Below are positions 57,510 to 64,000 of a DNA stretch of 64,000 nt, one piece after another (positions within the stretch are counted from its first letter, which is position 1; every line of letters begins with the position of its first letter). A program made the translations under genes and the position numbers. The notes beneath the pieces were generated by a model. The model saw only the letters and a program-made list of their open reading frames with translations, did no database searches and had not been told where the DNA came from. The stretch comes from Ambrosia x helenae (Eukaryota; Streptophyta; Magnoliopsida; Asterales; Asteraceae): assembly GCA_030844895.1 (NCBI GenBank), contig CM061233.1, forward strand, positions 60,785,468 to 60,849,467. The letters run 5' to 3'.

Positions 57510-58823
57510 TCACTCATAATGACTTGAAGAGTATCCAACAAAGAAGCACTCATCTCCAATTGCATCGAACTTCATTATGTTCTCATAGTTGTTTAGAAGA
57601 GTACATGAGCATCTGAATGGCTTGAAGTAATCAATCAGAGATTTTCTTTTGAAAAGCAATTCATAACCTGTTTTCCCGCGCGCCTTAACAATTAAGACTC
57701 TGTTAAGAACATAATAGGCGGTATTCACAGCTTCTGCCCAGAAGATGATCGGCAACTTGGAGTCGATTAGCATAGTTCTGGCAGCTTCAATAAGTGTACG
57801 ATTCTTCCTTTCAGCAACTCCATTCTATTGAGGAGTTCTCGTAGCACTGTACTGAAGATGAATTCCTTTGTTGTTGCAGAAAGTCACGAAGCTTTGATTT
57901 TTGAATTCAGTTCCGTGATCGCTTCTGATTGATCTAACTTTTGTCTTCACTATGTTTTCAATGAGAGGAACAAACAGCATCAATATCTCAGCAGCTTCAC
58001 CTTTGTATTCTAAGAAATACACCCATGTAAAACGAGAAAAGTCATCTGTTGTCACCAAACAATAAGATTTTTTAGCTAAGCTTTTAACACTAATAGGACC
58101 GAAAAGATCCATATGCAATAGTTGAAGAGGTGAGTCAATAGAGTTCACTGTTTTGGACTTGTGCGATTTCTTGTGTTGTTTTCCTTTGGCGCACGCTAAA
58201 CATTTTTCAGAAAAAGGGAATTCCTTGGAAGGAAGACCTTTGACAAGATTCAGTGTAGAAAGTTTGTTAATGTTTTTAAAGTTTACATGCCGCAATCGCC
58301 TATGCCATAACAGTGACTCAGACTCGGATGCCTTTGAAAGTAAACATGTCATTTGACATTCAGACTTGGCATCTCTCATATTTATCACATAAGTGTTATT
58401 CTGTCTAGGAGCTTTTAGCATAATCATATTGGTGGGCGGTATGAATCCAGGCTTCAGAAAGATGCACTCCATGTCATTGAATAACACCGAGATTCCTTTG
58501 TCACAAACTTGTGATACGCTCAAGAGATTGTAGCACAATTCTGGAACATAATTCACATCTTCTAAAGTCAGTGCGTCGGAGATCACATCTCCTATTCCAA
58601 CTATCTTCCCGCCCTTTTCATTCCCGGCGAAGGCAACAAACTCTCCATCAATAAACCTATAGTTGTTGAGGAGTTCCTTTAGACCAGTCATGTGTCTTGA
58701 AGCCCTGCTATCAACATGCCATAGATATCTCATGAGTGCGATCAACCATTTATGTAACTTATTCTGAAATACAAAAGAAAACACAAGAAATATACATATA
58801 AATACAAGAGACTCTATGTACAA
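57510..58823 (-). pseudogene. Ty1/copia protease-integrase fragment (inverted)
   Basis: In order: the end of the protease with DSRASRHMTG (usual motif DSG/DSGCSRHMTG, so an active-site position is altered), a gag-pre-integrase HHCC finger (HRRLRHVNF, then CLACAKGKQ), and integrase core DDE acids in LLHMDLFGP, RSDHGTEF and GVAERKN. A TAG at 57825 lies between TPQ and NGVAERKN. The frame then continues WAEAVNTAYYVLNR to a stop at 57510, with reverse transcriptase missing. The motif set fits SIRE-type or related copia lineages. The first residues before the protease motif are not homologous and the ATG at 58823 is not a true start. Confidence 0.88.
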
Positions 58824-58974
58824 TCACGACTCAAACCTTTACTTAATTAACTTTGGGAATCCAGGTCTAGTTTAGTTTTGATTTGTCGTGATTTTCACCC
58901 AAAATCGACTGGGCACATACTAGAAACTGAGCCAGGCACATCCCTGTTTTCTTGTCTTAGCACTTTAAATTAGC

Positions 58975-60470
58975 TGCACCCTCAGCAATCCACCGCTGCA
59001 CCTGCACCATCTGACCCTGCTCCCTCTTCAGCCCAACCAACCGCTGAAGAGATTGCTCAAGAAAAGGCAAGGGGCAAAAGGGTGGCAACTGAAGCAGCTC
59101 CATCAAAGGCCACCAAGAGGAAAAGGCCAACTGGTCTGTTACAAGAGGGAAGAGAGTCACAAACACAGGAACAACTTGAGACTGCTGAGGCCCTACGACA
59201 AGTTGCTGAGTTTAAGAGGGCCGAAAGAAAGAAACGGAGGGAACAGTTACCAGAGTCTGAGATTCCTCGTGTAATGACTGAGGTTGATCTTGAGGAAGAA
59301 GTGATTTTGGAATCTATGTTTGGGGTAGAAGATCAACAAGGACCATCCACAACTACTGCTCCAGCCCCAAAAGCACCAGCACAAAGGCCAACAGAACCTT
59401 CCTCCTCAGCTCCTGCTGCACCATGCCGCAAACCGGTGCACCAGGAACTGTACGAGAAGTTAGTCAAGGAGGTTGGAAAGACTGCTGCTAGGGAGATTTG
59501 TACCCTAAAGAGTTCTGTGCACAACAATCAGGAGCTCAAAAGAAAGGTCAAGAAGCTAAAGCACAAGAACAAAAATTTGGAGAAAGTTGTGAAGGATCAA
59601 CGATATCTGATCAAGTTTCAGACTCAGGTTCAGATGAAGATGTTTGATATGATTCAGGAGCTGCAGAAACAGCAGACCGGCGCTCCTAGCACGACATCTG
59701 ATGAACTATTTGATTTTGGGAAATCTCTTGAGGAGGAGAAAGAGAAAGAGAGAACAGCTGAAGAAAGTGATGTGGACGAGATCAGCGAGGATGAGATGCC
59801 TGAGAAGTTTGTAGAGATGGGTATGGAAGAGGAAACGGTGTACGAGACGTCGGATGGTCATAAGTTGGACCCAGAAAGATCAACATGGTTCCCCAGAAGG
59901 CCTATCACTATTCCAGCTCTGCATCAGAACATCCATCATACGAGAGAAGCTCATCAAGAGAGGATCATTTCATGGAAGTATGACGAGGTGAAAAGGTTGT
60001 TCGCGATAAAGAGACGAGGGGGAGTTATCCAGTACTTCAGAGGTCGAAATAAACTGAAGTCTCTCCCTCGTTGGGATATCAGGGAACTTCGTAGAGCCCC
60101 CTTCATCAACCACACCAATGACACCACCGGTTCCATGCTTGCTTGGTTCATTGAGAAGGAGTGTGATAATGATTTTCAGACCTTCAAGCCACAAAAGCCG
60201 AGCAGACGGATCTCGAAGAAGCGAATCGATCCTGCCACAGGACAAGGAATGATTACCTATGTGATTGACACCCCACAGGTCGTCACACGAGTTCCTATAC
60301 GTCCCGAGCTTCCAGTCATATTAAGAGATTTCAAGAAGTGGTTTTATGACAGTAAGACTGGTGAAGCCGTCATCAAGTTGAAGGATGATTCAGAGGCCAT
60401 GAGGATTCTTGATCCGGTAGATGTGTTTGCCTTTAATGAATTATACGAAACTAGATGGTTTGGAAAATGA
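58975..60470 (+). pseudogene. Long coiled-coil ORF, 5'-truncated; probable extra ORF of a retroelement
   Basis: An open frame without an ATG start: it is open from just after a TAG at 58972, and the nearest candidate start at 59082 is GTG, so the 5' end is missing. The N-terminal part is Ala/Pro/Ser-rich with a basic KRKR stretch. Residues about 110-230 form a Lys/Glu-rich, heptad-like coiled coil (NQELKRKVKKLKHKNKNLEK), followed by an acidic EESDVDEISEDE region. The C-terminal part is globular-looking (TWFPRRPI, VIQYFRGRNKLK, WYD-like KKWFYDSKTGEAVIKL). I recognise no enzymatic motif. It lies in the same orientation as the copia 3' LTR at 63751, from which it is separated by the CACTA element, so I infer an additional (env-like position) ORF of that retroelement. 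The last about 11 codons (NELYETRWFGK) are read from CACTA-derived sequence. Confidence 0.55.
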
Positions 60471-60502
60471 TGAGAATGAAGGAGATTTTATGAGATCTCA
60501 AG
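60455..60502 (+). repeat. Extra relic copy of a 48-bp CACTA exon
   Basis: Encodes GLENDENEGDFMRSQ between ...ACTAG and GTACG. It is near-identical to the exons at 60901-60948 and 61033-61080. It lies upstream of the first long exon and has no acceptor to join to, so it is probably a by-product of the duplication. Confidence 0.8.
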
Positions 60503-60555
60503 GTACGTATGTTTAGTGATTTAAGTATTTCTTTGGTTATATTGCACCACTATCA

Positions 60556-62995
60556 ATGAATATGATTGCTAATTTAGCGAAGAAGAATCGATTGATCGCT
60601 CCAGAGGCCACTGGAAAGTGTCCATTGAATTCAAATGCGTTGAAAGAGAATCAAAGTAGATCAACAGTTACGATGGGTGAACTACTATCAAAAACACAAA
60701 GGGGTGTATTGAGTAAAAAAGCGGGAAGGCCTAATAGTAGCAAAGATAGATCAAAGGAACAATTGCTTCTTGTTGATGAGGATGATGATGGGATATTTCA
60801 AGGTATTATTATGTTTGTATAATTTATTTTAATTAAAACTATGTTTTATATTAATTTACTCATTTATTCTTTTACATGTTAATGAATTATATGAAACTAG
60901 ATGGTTTGGAAAATGATGAGAATGTAGGAAATTTTATGAGATCTCAAGGTACGTATTTATTTTAATAAAAACTATGTATTATATTATTTACTCATTTATA
61001 CTTTTACATGGTAATGAATTCTATGAAACTAGATGGTTTGGAAAATGCTGAGAATGAAGGAGATTTTATGAGATCTCAAGGTACGTATGTTTAGTGATTC
61101 AAGTATTTCCTTGGTTATTGTTTTTGCATTTTTGTAATTGTTGTTTATTGATCGTATTTTATTTCTAATGACAAGTTGAAGCTGATCAAGATGAAGAGGA
61201 TGAAGACATTGAAGATATAATAGCTGCAAATGACGATATGAATATGGATGATAGCAGCGAGGATTTGGAAAATGAGGACGATGTACATCGCCTTGAAATT
61301 GAACACATACAACGCCCTGAATTAGAAAAGGCAATAGGTACGATTTGATTACTTATACCATGTTTTTGGGATGTTACTGATTTACTATATATACATATTT
61401 TTTTTATAAACTATACTTGAGTACAGAAATTCCCAAATCCAAAAAAAGAGGACCAACAATGTTGCATGCTGTGCACACACGAACATTCAAAGAGTGGGAG
61501 GTCATTATATGTAATAAATTTGGACAACCCATTGGACCCGAAATAGAGGGGAAAGATATACCCGGACAATTCTCTCGATTTTTGGGCACAATAGCTCGTA
61601 ATCATAGTTATGCGCCATTGATTTATAGTTCATGGCAGAAGGTGCCACATAAAGAAAAGATATGGGAGTATGTCATGGTAAGGTTTTTGGTAGTTTTGTT
61701 TCATTTATTTGTTAGATTTTCATTGTTAACTAAATGCTTGCTTTTTTTAAAGGAAAAATATGATGTGCCAAATGCTGCTAAGAAATGGGTTTTAACCACT
61801 ATTGGAGAATTGTATAAGGTTTACAAATGTCGGTTTAAGCGAAAACACTTCTATCAATTTAAGGACAATAAAACAAGGTGGAAGAACCGACCTGACAGCA
61901 TTCCAGAAGATGATTTCGCAAAATTGTTGCGTCTATGGAGTAATAAGGATGTGGCGGTATTTTCTTCAACAATTTCTCCATTAATAGTATTTGCTATTTA
62001 GAGTTGTATATTAGTTGATGTGTATATATTAATGTTTTTACAGAAACGCTGTTTGCAAGCTAGGGAATCACGCATGTCTCAAAAAAATATGCACACAGCC
62101 GGTCCAAAAAGTTTTGCTAGGATTTGTGAGGAGATGGTAATATGTTTCTAGTTTGCCCATGATTTGTATTATTTTTGTTGTGCAATACACTAATGTTTTT
62201 GTGTCATTATATTTATTTTATTATGAATACAGAAAAATGCCGACCCAAACCAACAATCACCTACTTTAACACAATTGTTTGAGCGTACACGTAAAAGGAC
62301 GGAAGGGCGCGTATATGTTGATACATATGATGACACGCAAACGAAAATTGTAAGTTCTTTCTACTTTTATCTTTATGTAAATATCCATGTTCTATGTTCG
62401 CCTTAATTATGTAAATATTCATCTATCATGTTTGCTTATTACGTATAGGATTAATTTAATTTTGATGAAACCTCCAGTGACACATGAAAATAGACATCCG
62501 TTTTTTAATATTTATCCATAGCAGGATTTTAATTATAAAATTGTTTCTAAAGTATTTTCTTAATTTTCTTTGACAATATTTAAGGAACAAATGAAGAACT
62601 ACAAGCCAAAGGAGGATGACAACGCTACAGTTGATCCTTATTTAGTTGTAATGAGCAAAGAAAACTATGGGTATCGTCGAATTTATGGTAGAGGTGTTAC
62701 AAATACATTGATAAAAAAAGTGGATGGTGCTTGCACGTCATACATGGTTCCAGAGGGGATGATAGAATCTTTTAAAGCAAACGTTGAAGTAGAGAAAAAC
62801 CAGTTGCTAGAATTGCACAAAGAGATCGAAGAGGATCATCAAAGGAAAAAAGCCGAGCTTGAAGTGGACCATGAAAGAAAAAAAGCCGAACTTGAAGTTA
62901 TTCGAAAAGATATTATTGACAACCAACGAAAAAACTTTGAAGCTATGATGCAGGAGGTTATGAAACAACTACAAGTTGAAGATCAAGATGACTAG
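60556..62995 (+). CDS. Plant transposase Ptta/En/Spm-type protein of a CACTA element
   Basis: My exon model is 60556-60802, 60901-60948, 61033-61080, 61176-61337, 61427-61677, 61753-61956, 62044-62136, 62233-62349, 62585-62995. All introns are GT...AG, all phases agree, and the total of 1581 nt encodes 526 aa without a stop. The first exon is basic (KKNRLIAPE, KKAGRPNSSKDRSK). Acidic exon 4 follows. Exons 5-9 carry the Transposase_24-like core (GPTMLHAVH, FKEWEVIICNKFGQPIG, YELWQ-like SSWQKVPHKEKIWEYV, DVPNAAKKWVL, RWKNRPDSIPE) and end in a coiled coil with two copies of KKAELEV. In CACTA elements this second gene encodes a DNA-binding accessory protein that binds subterminal repeats; here GGTTGCATT repeats lie just downstream. 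The start is the first ATG in exon 1; an upstream exon may be missing. Confidence 0.75.
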
Positions 62996-63164
62996 AAGGC
63001 CGGTTTATATTTCTCTTCAGTATTGTAATTGACACTTTATTGTTATTTAAGTTTGGACAAGTAATTTTAAGTAAATCATTTGATTATGATGATATTCGTC
63101 TTATTGTTTTTGCATAATCGTGATTTTATGCGTATTTTAATTATTTGTAATTGGATTTATGTTA

Positions 63165-63630
63165 CAAAGTTGCATTTGGGTGTAAAAGTGTTGCATTTGT
63201 TGTAATTAAAATTCATAAAAAAAGTTGCATTTATTAAAAAAAAAGGTTGCACTTTTTCTATAATAAAAATAGTAAAGGTTGCAATAAGACTAGAAAAATG
63301 TTGCATATTTGTAATTAAAATATAATAAAGGTTGCATTTGAGTACCATAAAGGTTGCATTTAAGTGTAGAAAAGGTTACACTTTTGTAATCAAAGTTGCA
63401 TTTGAGTATTATAAAAGTTACATTTGAGTATTATAAAAGTTGCATTAGAATGTAAAAAAGTTGCATACTAAAAAGGTTGCATTAGAGTAGCAAATGTAGT
63501 ACTATAAAAAATGGTTGCATTAAGCCTATAAAGGGTTGCATTAGGTCTAATGTAACTACTTCTGATGTAGCCCCCAATAAAAGGTTGCATTAGACATATT
63601 GTAACCTTTTCAAGGCCTAATGCAACAGCT
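63165..63630. repeat. CACTA subterminal repeats, core GGTTGCATT
   Basis: About 17 direct copies of (G)GTTGCATT or GTTACATT spaced 15-40 bp apart. The last few are inverted (AATGCAAC-type near 63620). Such subterminal arrays are the binding sites of the accessory transposase protein in En/Spm; that role here is by analogy. Confidence 0.85.
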
Positions 63631-63649
63631 TCATTTTCTTGTAGTGCAC

Positions 63650-63750
63650 CATCTTCATTCAAGACCCCCCGGGTCAGGCAGAGGGGGAGCCAAGCGATGT
63701 AGAGATTGATTGAAATAGAAGAACTGGTAGCTGTGGTCTAGGGGGAGTAT
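63650..63750 (+). other. Copia 3' internal end with polypurine tract
   Basis: GC-richer retroelement sequence ending in CTAGGGGGAGTAT (63738-63750) immediately before the LTR. It appears to be the continuation of the retroelement that the CACTA interrupted. Confidence 0.6.
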
Positions 63751-64000
63751 TGTTGGGTTATATTGAGACCACAGTTACCAAAACAAAGACTTTTGATAGC
63801 TTATTGTGTAGTTTGTAAGTTAAAGGGTTGTTTATGTAATTATGGCATAGTTTATGTAAAAACCCTAGGCTGCGCACTTATTACACGGGCCCTGCGCACT
63901 TGACTCAAGTGCATAGGCCCATCAGACTTACTATGTATAGATGGCTTGTGTGCAGCTCTAGGGTTACGGTTTTGGAGTATCTTTGTAGCACATTTTGAAT
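63751..64000 (+). mobile_element. Copia 3' LTR, start only (runs off the window)
   Basis: Starts TGTTGGGTTATATTGAG after a polypurine tract. It contains the inverted repeat TGCGCACTT...AAGTGCATA inside GGGCC/GGCCC (63885-63922), followed by TATGTATAGATGG as a probable TATA region. The 3' end lies outside the window. Confidence 0.7.

Larger units (their letters stand above)
60436..63646 (+). mobile_element. CACTA (En/Spm-type) element, 3' part with terminus
   Basis: The right end TTTTCTTGTAGTG (63634-63646) is the complement of the CACTACAAGAAAA terminus typical of plant CACTA elements. A dense set of GGTTGCATT subterminal repeats (63165-63630) precedes it. A multi-exon Ptta/En/Spm-type gene (60556-62995) lies inside. 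No 5' CACTA terminus was found; the left border at about 60436 abuts the retroelement ORF, so the 5' part with TNP2-type transposase is missing. Confidence 0.85.

Noticed and set aside
59082..60470. Complete 462-codon gene starting at 59082
   Set aside because: The start codon is GTG and the frame is open upstream; in a plant this is a 5'-truncated frame, not a complete gene.

Overview
The window is nuclear DNA of a flowering plant. Evidence: spliceosomal GT/AG introns, a group III WRKY gene, a plant-type (CXE) carboxylesterase pair, plant retrotransposons of both the Ty1/copia and Ty3/gypsy types, and CACTA, Mutator, Harbinger and Helitron elements. The repeat landscape suggests an eudicot, possibly Asteraceae, but that is an impression and not a proof. 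Host genes are sparse. Most of the 64 kb is transposable elements in several nested layers, and many have exact ends and target-site duplications (TSDs) that can be read directly.

Layout. 0.3-4.2 kb: a Harbinger-like MITE split by a 3.1-kb solo LTR. 4.4-6.1 kb: two inverted-repeat elements sitting in (TA)n. 8.0-12.9 kb: a candidate Helitron carrying two exons of ribosomal protein L34 and a Mutator-like MITE. 13.7 kb: a truncated LINE-like tail with exact TSD. 14.3-16.2 kb: a nested fold-back MITE and a second copy of the Harbinger-like MITE. 17.95-24.8 kb (minus): a WRKY group III pseudogene with three exons, broken by a MULE-type element in intron 1 and, at the start of exon 3, by a solo LTR that itself holds another solo LTR. 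25.3-29.1 kb: 3' end of a Ty3/gypsy element. 29.6-30.3 kb: an array of about 20-bp repeats. 30.3-35.1 kb: a decayed Ty1/copia element with its 3' LTR. 36.4-41.7 kb: a Mutator-type element with 9-bp TSD containing a chain of about six (TA)n-separated inverted-repeat elements.

The main host genes are two carboxylesterases (both minus strand). The copy at 51.8-52.8 kb is intact with its Ser-Asp-His triad. The copy at 41.9-42.9 kb carries a net 2-bp deletion that removes the catalytic His. Between them lies a degenerate MULE transposase gene (46.3-49.1 kb) cut by a solo LTR whose removal exactly restores the reading frame.

53.2-64 kb is a retrotransposon mosaic: Tat-like gypsy LTR, primer site and gag; a copia RNase H tail; an LTR-like block rich in the motif TGCGYACTT; an inverted copia protease/integrase fragment; a long coiled-coil ORF of the kind found as an extra ORF in retroelements (inferred); the 3' part of a CACTA element with an apparently complete Ptta/En/Spm-type gene; and the start of a copia 3' LTR at the right edge.

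No CRISPR arrays, rRNA or convincing tRNA genes were seen. The most notable structural points are: inverted repeats placed directly upstream of the TATA box in several LTRs, with different sequence in two LTRs of one family; a frame-neutral tandem exon duplication in the CACTA gene; and chained (TA)n-targeted elements. All calls rest on reading by eye; no alignments or searches were run.
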